In this document: piece by piece, positions 1-7,755 of the stretch
Numbering within the stretch: position 1 is the stretch's first letter
Layout: the number at the start of each line of letters is the position of its first letter
Assembly (NCBI GenBank): GCA_016219285.1
Contig: JACRNJ010000008.1
Span: 1 to 37,640 of the forward strand
Reading direction: 5' to 3'
Source of the DNA: Deltaproteobacteria bacterium
GTDB taxonomy: Bacteria; Desulfobacterota; GWC2-55-46; UBA9637
Length of the DNA stretch: 37,640 nt
Program-made: the position numbers and the translations under genes
Notes under the pieces: model-generated
The model's input: only the letters and a program-made list of their open reading frames with translations
Database searches by the model: none
Told to the model about the DNA's origin: nothing

Positions 1-477
1 CTTTGTTTGATTAACAACAATAGAACTTCTTAAAAAAGCAGAAAGAAATTTGGTTGATACTTTTTTACTATTAAGAATTACAAATTCTGTTGAACATATT
101 CCATCAAATTCTGCAAGATGAACTTTGTTTAAATATGGACGGAGTTTAGGAAAAAGGACATCACCTTTTTTAAAATAAAGTGCCGTTCTAAAACTTTCTT
201 TCTGTGAACTGTTAGAATATGCACCAGTGTTGCTTTCAATATCTTCTAACCCAATGTACGGTAGATTATCAAGATTTTCGGATAGGGTTATTTTAGAAAA
301 AGAAGCCGTTAATTTAAGACTACTTAAAGGATGCTTGGATTTTTTTAATCTGTCAATTTCGAATCGTCTTTCTAAATGATAATAATCAGGGTCCAGCCGT
401 TTTTCAATCTCGCTTCGGTTGAGAATGAAAACTTTGTTTTTATTTACTGGTTGTGAACGGGTAAAACTGCTCATCAT
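1..477 (-). CDS. Restriction-modification specificity subunit (HsdS-like), 5' part only
   Basis: The gene runs off the left edge; about 159 N-terminal residues are visible. In type I and BcgI-like systems this subunit carries the target recognition domains that choose the DNA sequence for the methylase/nuclease partner. The visible part has a typical methylase-S half-domain: PYIGLEDIES at about residue 70, then KKGDVLFPKLRPYLNKVHLA and FDGICSTEFVIL, which is the usual GDVLxxKxRPYLNK...STEF signature. Two adjacent ATGs (477 and 474) are possible starts; the first makes an ATGA overlap with the stop of the upstream methylase gene, implying translational coupling. The second recognition domain, and any separate restriction subunit, lie outside the window. 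Confidence 0.85.
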   Translation of the reverse strand, partial: MMSSFTRSQPVNKNKVFILNRSEIEKRLDPDYYHLERRFEIDRLKKSKHPLSSLKLTASFSKITLSENLDNLPYIGLEDIESNTGAYSNSSQKESFRTALYFKKGDVLFPKLRPYLNKVHLAEFDGICSTEFVILNSKKVSTKFLSAFLRSSIVVNQTK

Positions 478-2621
478 TTTTCCGTCTTGCTAATGTGAGT
501 AATAAATTTTGAAAGTTCTTTGCTGATTTCAATCAACTCATTGGTGCCTGTGTTTCTGCCTGTGGCGTCATAGCCAATATCTTCGGCTATCGCCATAAAA
601 ATCGGATAGTCGTCAAGCGCCTGTTGTTTGGCTGCAAAATATTTTTCAGTCAGTTCTTCTTTCAGGTTGTTCACTTTGTCGGTAAATGCAGTTTGGAGTT
701 TTGCTTTCTCCTCTTTTATCAGTTCGCCAATTTCTTTTTTACTGGTTTTCGGGTTTTTCTGCTTGGCTTCTTCTTCCAACTTTTTAATTGCTGTATTCTT
801 TTCTTTTTCCCATTTCTCAACTGTCTCAATAAACTTGTTATCAGTTTTCAGTTTCGCTTTCAGTTTTTCTTTTTGGTCGGAAATTTTTTCTGTTGTTTTC
901 TCTTTGTGTTTTCGCAAAAACAAAACTGAACTTTTTACTCCCGCGCCAGTCGCAGTAAAAGCGGTTTGAGGCATTGAAACCACTGCAATAATGCGATAAA
1001 GTTCTTCAAGATTATCTCTTACATACTGCAAACTGCTGTTAGTTAAAATCCCATCGGGGATTACAATTGCCAAGTAACCTTGTTCGGTTAAAAACTTATG
1101 ACATTGTTCTAAAAATAAAATCTCCGTGCTTTGGCTGTCTCGTATTGTTTCTTTGGTTGTTGTATTTGTGCTTAACCAGTCCAGTTCTTTTTTGCCTAAA
1201 CTGTATTGGTGCATATACGCTTTTTCGGTTTGCTTGATGATGCTTCCGAAAGGCGGATTGGTAATGATAAAATCAAAAGTGCCGTATTCAAACTCCTTGT
1301 TCTTTGATTTAGTTTGCAATTCTTCATCACTTAAAAGTCCGTCTGCTGCAATAACATTGGTGTGTCCGTCATCGTGAATAATCATATTCATTTTGGCGGT
1401 TCGTGCAATCTGGTCGTTTATCTCAATGCCGAATAAATTATTTTCAGCAAAGTCGTGCCAATGGCGGAAATGGTCTTTTTCTTCTTTGTCCTTATCATAA
1501 AATTCACTGGCTTGCTCTCTCACTTTGTCCAGCGCATACAAGAGAAAACCACCACTGCCGCAACTTGTGTCTAAAACACGCTTTGAGTTGTCAATAGGCA
1601 AGCTGTCAACAATAAATTTTACAATAGGTCGTGGGGTAAAATACTGTCCGAAATCGCCACGGAAATAACTGCCCATAAAAGTTTCGAATGCTTTGCCCTT
1701 GCTGTCAAGGTCGGTTTTATTGAGGTTAATCCGTTGCAGATATTTTACAATGGTTTGTGTTTCTTCGGCTGAAAGATTGATGTCTTCTTTAAAAACTTCG
1801 GGGTCTTTTTTTCTGCCTTGTGAGTACAGTTCTTTAACTCTTTTTAAAAGTTCATTGGGTGTTTCGTCTCTGAAAATCTGAAAGTCGTAAGGGTCGCCAG
1901 TTTTACGAGGATGTTTTTCATCCCAAATTTTGCAGAAGATTAGTTTATCCAATTCATCAAATGCTACTGATGGATTTCTTTGCCCGCCTCCCCAAAGCGC
2001 CTGATGCGCCTGAATGAAAATTTTTGTGAGTTCACTTTCGCTGACAACTTCCAATTCAAAAAACTTTTGTTTTACACCATATTCAACTTCGGATTCTCTT
2101 ACTCCGGCATCGCTTTGAGAAATACCGCCTTTCACATACTTGTATGGCGCAAGTTTCTTTACTCCGAACTGCGGAATATCCGGCGCCGAAATTCTGCTCT
2201 TGGGTTTCTTTTCGGGAACTTCGTAATACTCATTCTTTATTCGTGAAGTTATCCATACAAATTTGCCGCCTTCAGCAACTGCATAGCTGTATGCCTGGTC
2301 AACGGCTTTGTTAAATTCCTGGTCGGTTATTTCTTCTTTTTTACATTCAGCAACAATAAAAGGGCTTTCACATTCATCATCTGCGTAAACTATGATGTCT
2401 GCTTCTTTGGTTTCCGAACCCATCTGCACCGACACATAATTCTTAACTCGGTTTGCAGGATAGCCATAAATGAGGACTAAACTTAAAAATGCTTCCGCCT
2501 GAACTTTTTCTTCGGGGTTGTTGAAATTGCGTTTCTTATTCTGATGGATGTAAGTAATGAAGTTTCGCTCTTCATCAAACCTGACAAGTCCTTTTTCTAT
2601 TCCTGTTTCAATTAAATTCAT
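474..2621 (-). CDS. N6-adenine DNA methylase with N-terminal restriction-type nuclease-like domain
   Basis: A 715-residue protein. Residues ~36-130 resemble the N-terminal (PD-(D/E)xK) domain of type I HsdR: QAEAFLSLVLIYGYP, then D75 in EADIIVY and E92/K94 in VAECKK fit the catalytic D...ExK pattern. Residues ~310-575 are an HsdM-type methylase: FGQYFTPR (324-331), SAM-binding motif I DTSCGSGGF (351-359) and catalytic motif IV NPPF (455-458). A Lys/Glu-rich region at ~575-665 is probably coiled coil, as used for subunit contact. The gene is followed with a 4-bp overlap by the specificity subunit. A nuclease and methylase in one chain with a separate S subunit is the BcgI (type IIB) arrangement. 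Alternatively the N-terminal domain is inactive and an HsdR lies to the left. Methylase assignment is firm; the class of system is inferred. Confidence 0.85.
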   Translation of the reverse strand: MNLIETGIEKGLVRFDEERNFITYIHQNKKRNFNNPEEKVQAEAFLSLVLIYGYPANRVKNYVSVQMGSETKEADIIVYADDECESPFIVAECKKEEITDQEFNKAVDQAYSYAVAEGGKFVWITSRIKNEYYEVPEKKPKSRISAPDIPQFGVKKLAPYKYVKGGISQSDAGVRESEVEYGVKQKFFELEVVSESELTKIFIQAHQALWGGGQRNPSVAFDELDKLIFCKIWDEKHPRKTGDPYDFQIFRDETPNELLKRVKELYSQGRKKDPEVFKEDINLSAEETQTIVKYLQRINLNKTDLDSKGKAFETFMGSYFRGDFGQYFTPRPIVKFIVDSLPIDNSKRVLDTSCGSGGFLLYALDKVREQASEFYDKDKEEKDHFRHWHDFAENNLFGIEINDQIARTAKMNMIIHDDGHTNVIAADGLLSDEELQTKSKNKEFEYGTFDFIITNPPFGSIIKQTEKAYMHQYSLGKKELDWLSTNTTTKETIRDSQSTEILFLEQCHKFLTEQGYLAIVIPDGILTNSSLQYVRDNLEELYRIIAVVSMPQTAFTATGAGVKSSVLFLRKHKEKTTEKISDQKEKLKAKLKTDNKFIETVEKWEKEKNTAIKKLEEEAKQKNPKTSKKEIGELIKEEKAKLQTAFTDKVNNLKEELTEKYFAAKQQALDDYPIFMAIAEDIGYDATGRNTGTNELIEISKELSKFITHISKTEK

Positions 2622-2683
2622 TCGGTTTCCGTAGCAATATTTTTAATTGCCAATTCTTAAAAATTACGAAGCCGGGAAATTTC

Positions 2684-4546
2684 CTATTCCTTCTCTATCA
2701 CCATCAACGTCTCATCAGGATTCACCGAATCCCCGACCTTCACATAAATCTTTTTCACCACGCCGTCCATGGGGGTATGCACCTCGTTTTCCATCTTCAT
2801 GGCCTCTACGGTCAAAAGCGTATCGCCTGCAGAAACCTTTGCGCCTTCGGATACCTTTATGCTGGTAACCTTGCCAGGGATAGGGGCTGTAACATCGCCC
2901 TTCTTTTGTGCCTTCGGCCTTACTGAGGTTGTCGTTGGCCGCGCTTCTATCTCTCCGGCTGTTGTGGGGATAACCTCGGTAAGGGATTCTATCATAACCT
3001 CTTCCAGACGATTATCTATCTTCAAAAAGAACGGCCTCTTGCCTTCAACCTTGTGCCCTGCGCCTGCAACCTTTACCCGATAAGATTCACCGTGAACCGT
3101 GATGATAAATTCGCTCGGCGCCAGATTTGCCATTAAAGGAGCCTGTTGCGTCTCTGCCTCTTTTGGCTCTTCAAGCGGTTCTGGCTCAAGCTTGCCGCTT
3201 TCCCTCTGCTCAAAATATTCCAGCGCAACATTGGGAAAAAGTGCATACGACAGGACATCTTCGGTATTTTTTGCTCTGCCTCCCAGATCCCTGGTAAGTT
3301 TGTCAAGTTCAGGCTCCAGAAGGTCTGCCGGTCTGCAGACAATAGATTCTTCACTGCCAATTGCCTTTTTCTGAATTTTTTTATCTACCTTTCCGGGCGG
3401 ATTGCCGTAAAGACCTTTAAAGTAGTTTTTTGTCTCGCTGGTGATGACCTTATATCTCTCGCCGGTAAGGATATTCAGGGTCGCCTGCGTTCCCACAACC
3501 TGGCTTGTGGGCGTAACCAACGGAGGGTAGCCCATATCCTTCCTCACCCTCGGAATTTCTTCCAGAACCTCATCCATCTTGTCAATGGCATTCTGTTCTT
3601 TTAACTGCTGTGCCAGATTGGAGATCATACCGCCCGGTATCTGCACCACCAAAGTTTTTGTGTTGATGCCGGTGTATTCGCTTTCAAACCTCTTATATTT
3701 TTTGCGAAGCTTTCGGAAATATTCCGCGATGTCCGCAAGCATGGCAATATCAAGCCCCGTGTCATACGGAGTCCCTTTCAGCGCCTCCACGAGGCTTTCC
3801 GTGGGGGGCTGGGCTGTGCCTGACGACATGGATGATATGGCTGTATCAATCATCTCAGCGCCCGCCTCTATGGCCTTGAGATAGCTCATAGCCGCAAGAC
3901 CGCTGGAATCGTGGGTATGTATGTGGATAGGAAGTTTTATCTTTTCCTTGAGCAACTTCACCAAGTCATAAGCGGCATACGGCGTGAGAAGCCCTGCCAT
4001 GTCCTTGATGCAGAGAGTGTCCGCGCCCATGTCCTCAAGCCTCTGCGCCATCTCCGCAAAACCCTCGTGCGTATGCACAGGACTTGTTGTGTAGCATACG
4101 CAGGCCTCTACAATAGCCTTGTTTGCTTTTACCGCCTTAACCGCAACCTCTACATTTCTTATGTCATTCAGTGCGTCAAATATGCGGAATATGTCCATGC
4201 CATTTTTTACAGAACGTTCCACAAATTTTCTTACTACATCGTCCGAATAGTGGCGGTATCCCACAAGATTCTGCCCCCGAAGGAGCATCTGGAGCTTTGT
4301 ATTCGGCAAGGCCTTTCTCAAATCCCTGAGCCTCTGCCAGGGGTCTTCCCTTAAAAAACGAAGGCAGGTGTCAAAGGTTGCGCCGCCCCACACCTCAAGG
4401 CTGTAATAGCCGACCTTGTCCAGCTTTTCAGAAATAGCCAGCATATCCTCAGTCCGCATCCTTGTTGCAAAGAGCGATTGATGGGCATCTCTCAGAACCG
4501 TATCGGTGATCTTCACTCTATGGTTTTTTGTTTTGTTTTTGGACAT
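2684..4546 (-). CDS. pycB: Pyruvate carboxylase subunit B (carboxyltransferase + biotin carrier)
   Basis: A 620-residue protein homologous to oxaloacetate decarboxylase alpha/PycB. It moves CO2 from carboxybiotin to pyruvate, giving oxaloacetate. Domain order: HMGL-like TIM barrel carboxyltransferase starting ITDTVLRDAHQSLFATRM and containing the metal-site IHIHTHDSSGLA; a PYC/OADA conserved domain; a Pro/Glu linker; and a biotinyl domain with the biotin lysine in VEAMKMENE (K584). The ATG at 4546 is chosen because GGAG lies just upstream and homology begins there; the 20 upstream in-frame residues look non-coding. The partner PycA is upstream on the same strand, and no oadB/oadG membrane subunits are seen, so pyruvate carboxylase is more likely than a sodium-pumping decarboxylase. 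A palindromic repeat element separates the two subunit genes. Confidence 0.9.
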   Translation of the reverse strand: MSKNKTKNHRVKITDTVLRDAHQSLFATRMRTEDMLAISEKLDKVGYYSLEVWGGATFDTCLRFLREDPWQRLRDLRKALPNTKLQMLLRGQNLVGYRHYSDDVVRKFVERSVKNGMDIFRIFDALNDIRNVEVAVKAVKANKAIVEACVCYTTSPVHTHEGFAEMAQRLEDMGADTLCIKDMAGLLTPYAAYDLVKLLKEKIKLPIHIHTHDSSGLAAMSYLKAIEAGAEMIDTAISSMSSGTAQPPTESLVEALKGTPYDTGLDIAMLADIAEYFRKLRKKYKRFESEYTGINTKTLVVQIPGGMISNLAQQLKEQNAIDKMDEVLEEIPRVRKDMGYPPLVTPTSQVVGTQATLNILTGERYKVITSETKNYFKGLYGNPPGKVDKKIQKKAIGSEESIVCRPADLLEPELDKLTRDLGGRAKNTEDVLSYALFPNVALEYFEQRESGKLEPEPLEEPKEAETQQAPLMANLAPSEFIITVHGESYRVKVAGAGHKVEGKRPFFLKIDNRLEEVMIESLTEVIPTTAGEIEARPTTTSVRPKAQKKGDVTAPIPGKVTSIKVSEGAKVSAGDTLLTVEAMKMENEVHTPMDGVVKKIYVKVGDSVNPDETLMVIEKE

Positions 4547-4585
4547 CTGCGCCTCCAAACTATTTGAAAAATATATTATATGTAA

Positions 4586-4811
4586 GTTGACGCTCAAAAA
4601 TTGCACAGATGCAAGGCGGTTGTAGTTTGCCGATTTATCGGCGCTTTTAAAAACGCCTAATTAATCGGGCAGCTACGGGTATGTTGACCCTTGACAAATC
4701 TGTGGCTTGTCAAAGGCAAGCCCTTGGCTTTTGCCAAGAACAGCTTTGTCAAGGGTTGAGCGCAGAAACCGCAGCGACAACGCAAGCAGATAGGCACTTT
4801 TCAGCGTTAAC
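4586..4811. repeat. Palindromic composite repeat between pycA and pycB (copy E)
   Basis: Terminal inverted repeats GTTGACGCTCAAAA (4586-4599) and TTTTCAGCGTTAAC (4798-4811) match at 12 of 14. Inside are nested palindromes: GTAGTTTGCC (4622) with GGGCAGCTAC (4667-4676), enclosing hairpins GCCGATTTATCGGC and GGCG...CGCC; and a perfect 12-bp pair ACCCTTGACAAA (4687-4698) / TTTGTCAAGGGT (4745-4756) enclosing CTTGGC-TTTT-GCCAAG. The first palindrome recurs at 17.7 kb and the CCCTTGACA palindromes recur at 32.5 kb. No coding potential is evident; it looks like a non-autonomous mobile or structural element lying within the pyc transcription unit. Confidence 0.75.
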
Positions 4812-4814
4812 CAA

Positions 4815-6233
4815 TCAAAACCCATGATACGCCGCTATTGCAGCAGATATGGCTGCCACCTTGTCAATCGGGTCCTCGTATTCCGCGTAATCCAGCATAT
4901 CCTGCTTTCTGTCTATATAACCCGTATCAAAATTGCCGCTTCTGAAATCAGGGTCGTTCATTATCTTTCTCAAAAACGGGATGGTGGTCTTTACCCCGCG
5001 GATTACAAATTCGTCAAGGGAACGGTGCATCCTGCTGCATACCTCATCCCAGTCCATGCCTCTTACTACCAGTTTTGCCACCATAGAATCGTAATAATCA
5101 GGTATTATATAATCCTTGTATATTGCGCCGTCTATTCTAACGCCAATGCCGCCCGGCGAATAATAAGCCGTAACCCTTCCGCCGTTTGGACGAAAGTTGT
5201 TTTTTGGATCTTCTGCACAGATGCGGCATTCCATTGCAAAGCCTCTTATTTTAATGTCATCTTGCTTGATGCCCAGAGGTTTGCCGGCGGCAATCTCTAT
5301 CTGCTTTTTTACCAAGTCAATGCCGGTAACCTCTTCGGTTATCGTATGCTCAACCTGTATCCTTGTGTTCATCTCAAGGAAATAAAAATTTCGCTTATCA
5401 TCAACAAGAAACTCCACGGTGCCTGCATTGGTATAATTTGCCGCTCTGGCCGCTTTTACAGCAGCCTGCCCCATCTTTTCTCTCAGGCCTGCGTCAAGTA
5501 TAAGAGACGGCGCAATCTCTATGAGCTTCTGATGTCTTCTCTGGATTGAACAATCTCTTTCCCCCAGGTGGATGATATTTCCGTGCTTATCTGCAAGAAT
5601 CTGAAATTCTATATGGTGAGGTCTTTCAATATATCTTTCAATAAATACATCGGATACGCCGAATGCCGCCTTGGATTCGGACTGGGCAATCTCAAAATTT
5701 TTCATAAGCTCTTTTTCATCTTTCGCAATCCTGAGCCCCCTGCCGCCGCCGCCGCCCGACGCCTTTATCATTACCGGATAGCCGATGCCTTTTGCAAATA
5801 TCCTAGCCTCTTCTGCATCCTTGAGACTGCCTTCTGTTCCAGGGACAATTGGCACTTCGGCTTTTTTCATCATCTTCCGAGCCATGACTTTGTCGCCCAT
5901 GTTGGCAATAGCCTGACTGGATGGGCCGATAAAGGTTATCCCCTTTTTTTCGCAAAGCTCTGCAAAACTGGGTTTTTCTGAGAGAAAACCGTAGCCAGGA
6001 TGTATTGCATCCACGCCGACCTTGAGCGCAAGGTCAACTATCCTGTGAATGTTCAGATAGCCTTCAATCGGACCCGGGCCGACAAGATAAGATTCATCAG
6101 CCTTTTTAACATAAAGGGATGTGGCATCGGGCTCTGAATAGATGGCGACAGTTGCTATGCCAAGCTCTTTGCATGCCCTTATGACCCTTGAGGCTATCTC
6201 GCCCCTGTTTGCTACAAGCACCTTTTTAAACAT
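4815..6233 (-). CDS. pycA: Pyruvate carboxylase subunit A (biotin carboxylase)
   Basis: A 472-residue biotin carboxylase (AccC/PycA family) that uses ATP and bicarbonate to carboxylate the biotin on the carrier domain of PycB. It starts with the family hallmark MFKKVLVANRGEIASRVIRA. The ATP-grasp glycine-rich loop is at residues ~155-170 (MIKASGGGGGRG), and the carboxylase core includes EMNTRIQVEHTITEEVTGIDLV and the later RICAEDP. Length is normal. A pure acetyl-CoA carboxylase AccC is possible, but pairing with PycB points to the two-subunit pyruvate carboxylase of many anaerobes and thermophiles. No good Shine-Dalgarno lies next to the ATG: AAAGGA is ~26 nt upstream, separated by the small palindrome TTAAGTT-CTA-AACTTAA, which could bring it closer in the mRNA or serve as an operator. 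Confidence 0.92.
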   Translation of the reverse strand: MFKKVLVANRGEIASRVIRACKELGIATVAIYSEPDATSLYVKKADESYLVGPGPIEGYLNIHRIVDLALKVGVDAIHPGYGFLSEKPSFAELCEKKGITFIGPSSQAIANMGDKVMARKMMKKAEVPIVPGTEGSLKDAEEARIFAKGIGYPVMIKASGGGGGRGLRIAKDEKELMKNFEIAQSESKAAFGVSDVFIERYIERPHHIEFQILADKHGNIIHLGERDCSIQRRHQKLIEIAPSLILDAGLREKMGQAAVKAARAANYTNAGTVEFLVDDKRNFYFLEMNTRIQVEHTITEEVTGIDLVKKQIEIAAGKPLGIKQDDIKIRGFAMECRICAEDPKNNFRPNGGRVTAYYSPGGIGVRIDGAIYKDYIIPDYYDSMVAKLVVRGMDWDEVCSRMHRSLDEFVIRGVKTTIPFLRKIMNDPDFRSGNFDTGYIDRKQDMLDYAEYEDPIDKVAAISAAIAAYHGF

Positions 6234-6735
6234 AAATATTCATTAAGTTTAGAACTTAATCCTTTATACAATAATCAGCTTTTTATACATTTTATGTATG
6301 CAAGCATGTCTTGGTGTCTTCAGCTATGCCCAATTACTTTAACAATAATTACTATTGGGGGGGGGTGAATCAATGGACAGCAAACTTTGATAAGAGCAAG
6401 TAATTTTAGTTATCATAGACTACATAACTATAGTGAACGCATTAAATAAGTTGACATGGTATTAAAAAATCCTAAATCCTAATGTCTAATTTCTAATGAA
6501 TATCCAATGATTAAATTTCCAATGTTTTCCCCCTTAATAAAGGGGGTCAGGGGGTTGTTTTTTTTGACATTTGACATTTTATCCTTAACAGATATTCTTC
6601 CTGTCAAGGATTTATTAGAAATTAGCCCCAGATTGAATCTATCGGGGGTTAGAAATTAGACATTTATTGTAGTATCTATTTGTTTTTGTCGTTGACTATA
6701 ATGGATACCTTTTGGCTTTTACACAGTTTGAAAAT
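6234..6735. other. 500-bp intergenic stretch with heptad repeats and a C5/G5 hairpin
   Basis: No credible gene is seen. The stretch holds a run of nine G (6357-6365), a 7-bp-period tract at ~6468-6530 (ATCCTAA ATCCTAA TGTCTAA TTTCTAA), a perfect hairpin CCCCCTT-AATA-AAGGGGG (6529-6546), and more loose heptads to ~6660. Around 6685-6705 is a TTTTTGTCGTTGACTATAA segment that resembles the right flank of the palindrome at 17.7 kb (TTTTTGTCGTCCACTATAG). Confidence 0.6.
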
Positions 6736-6828
<93 letters not shown>

Positions 6829-6870
6829 ATAAATACATCGCTAAAACTTGCTTTCTAAATATTCACATAC

Positions 6871-7020
6871 TTAAGGACACTCTGAAAAACTCTTTTCATG
6901 TCATTCCCGCATGTTTTTAGCGGAAATCCAGTTCTTGTAAATTTAATGACTTATGGATGCCCGACAGAAGCATTCGGGCATGACAATTTTAAAAAAGGTA
7001 GTTTTTCAGAGGTTCCTTAA
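6871..7020. mobile_element. MITE-like 150-bp element with 21-bp terminal inverted repeats
   Basis: The left end TTAAGGACACTCTGAAAAAC (6871-6890) and the right end (7000-7020, AGTTTTTCAGAG-GT-TCCTTAA) are inverted copies matching at 19 of 21. The interior has a second inner palindrome built on ATGTCATTCCCGC...CGGGCATGACA, a motif seen as dispersed repeats in many proteobacteria. There is no ORF of note. The size, terminal repeats and lack of coding fit a miniature inverted-repeat element; a target duplication is uncertain because the ends are TTAA-like. Confidence 0.65.
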
Positions 7021-7117
7021 CTTAAAGGAATATGTTGCATTTTATTCAGTCATCTTTTTCTTGTCCCCTGATAGAAACTTTCAGGGGCAGGCTTTGGCTA
7101 AAATATTGTATGTAGCT

Positions 7118-7299
7118 AAAAAAAATAAAAACCCAACTGCTTTTTTTGGGTTAGCCGCCTGGGAGAATAACCCTCTGAATGAATTTACACATAGGTATTG
7201 ACATTACCCTAGGAAACATTTGCAACATTTGTCCTCATAGGGTATGATTATGCGCCATAGCCTAATCCTCCTTTATTTACAATGATATTTGGATGTTAT
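7118..7299 (-). ncRNA. Candidate ~180-nt small transcript
   Basis: The segment is bounded by the consensus promoter at 7305-7333 and an intrinsic terminator (AACCCAA...TTGGGTT followed by a T-rich run, 7118-7152). Inside, AAGGAGG (7264-7270) is followed by very short frames: ATG at 7258 encodes only MAHNHTL, and a later ATG preceded by GAGG encodes 25 residues (MLQMFPRV...VILPGG). The segment ACCCTATGAGGA...TCCTAGGGT can form a hairpin around the direct repeats CAAATGTTG/CAAATGTTT. Either a structured small RNA or a transcript for a tiny leader peptide or protein is possible. I do not recognise a known RNA family. Signals are good but function is unknown. Confidence 0.45.
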
Positions 7300-7304
7300 C
7301 CATT

Positions 7305-7333
7305 ATTATAGAGATGGATTAGGCTGTTTTCAA
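7305..7333 (-). promoter_or_regulatory. Near-consensus sigma-70 type promoter on the minus strand
   Basis: TTGAAA (7328-7333), a 17-bp spacer and TATAAT (7305-7310), reading leftward. It predicts a start near 7298. It lies inside a 10-bp inverted repeat: AGCCTAATCC (7314-7323) upstream and GGATTAGGCT (7258-7267) downstream. Confidence 0.6.
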
Positions 7334-7383
7334 TTCTTAATTTGGACACAGACGATTCAATATAATATTTGAAGAGGGCATTT

Positions 7384-7659
7384 ATGAGATATTTTGCTAT
7401 TCTCTGCGCCATGATATATATTCTAAATCTGACGCTTGCTGCCAATATTTATGGCGAAGATTCTGCCAATATTACAAAAGACAGCACAAACGGTTCTGCG
7501 GTTACCGAGAAATATCCTGATACAGCAACACAACGAGGAGAAAAAAATACTGTTGAGGATAAGGCCGACAACACCAACTTTTCTGATTACCCAAAATCTT
7601 TTATCATCCCAAGAGGAGTCTGCGAAACAAACGAACCATCTATGATTATTAACAGATAA
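7384..7659 (+). CDS. Small secreted or periplasmic protein of unknown function
   Basis: A 91-residue ORF from ATG 7384 with GAGGG nearby; an in-frame TTG at 7369 is less likely. Residues 1-24 (MRYFAILCAMIYILNLTLAA) form a convincing signal peptide ending near an Ala-rich cleavage site. The mature part is polar, rich in Asn/Thr/Lys/Asp, with one Cys near the C-terminus (PRGVCETNEPS). No family is recognised. A TATAAT at 7361-7366 lies just upstream, but its -35 region is poor. It precedes the Crp/Fnr-type gene by ~100 bp with a repeat remnant between them. It could be a genuine small lineage-specific gene or a remnant. Confidence 0.5.
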   Translation: MRYFAILCAMIYILNLTLAANIYGEDSANITKDSTNGSAVTEKYPDTATQRGEKNTVEDKADNTNFSDYPKSFIIPRGVCETNEPSMIINR

Positions 7660-7679
7660 AGCGGGGGAGAAGCTTGTCT

Positions 7680-7720
7680 GTAAAATAGCTAGTAAAAATC
7701 TTACCGTTTTACAAACCTGC
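7680..7720. repeat. Degenerate copy of the GTAAAATAGC hairpin (copy A)
   Basis: GTAAAATAGC...GTTTTAC followed by AAACCTGC matches the left hairpin and first core arm of the palindrome islands at 26971 and 32420, with a diverged loop. Only this left part is present. Confidence 0.6.
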
Positions 7721-7755
7721 TTGCAATATCCAAAAAGATTAAATATAATTTAAAC

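Noticed and set aside
2684-4546. Sodium-pumping oxaloacetate decarboxylase alpha subunit
   Set aside because: No oadB or oadG neighbours, and a biotin carboxylase subunit is adjacent, so PycB is more likely.
4607-4814. Small genes in the pycA-pycB gap
   Set aside because: Short frames have no ribosome sites and follow the palindromes; the region is better explained as a repeat element.
6357-6365. Nine-G tract as a phase-variation switch
   Set aside because: It lies in non-coding DNA ~120 bp from the nearest start codon with no promoter spacing that it would alter.
7118-7299. 6S RNA
   Set aside because: The size is close, but the 5' and 3' ends do not pair and no long interrupted stem with a central bubble could be drawn.
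7436-7645. Alternative 69-residue frame overlapping the small secreted-protein gene
   Set aside because: It lacks a ribosome site and signal features; the other frame has a clear signal peptide.
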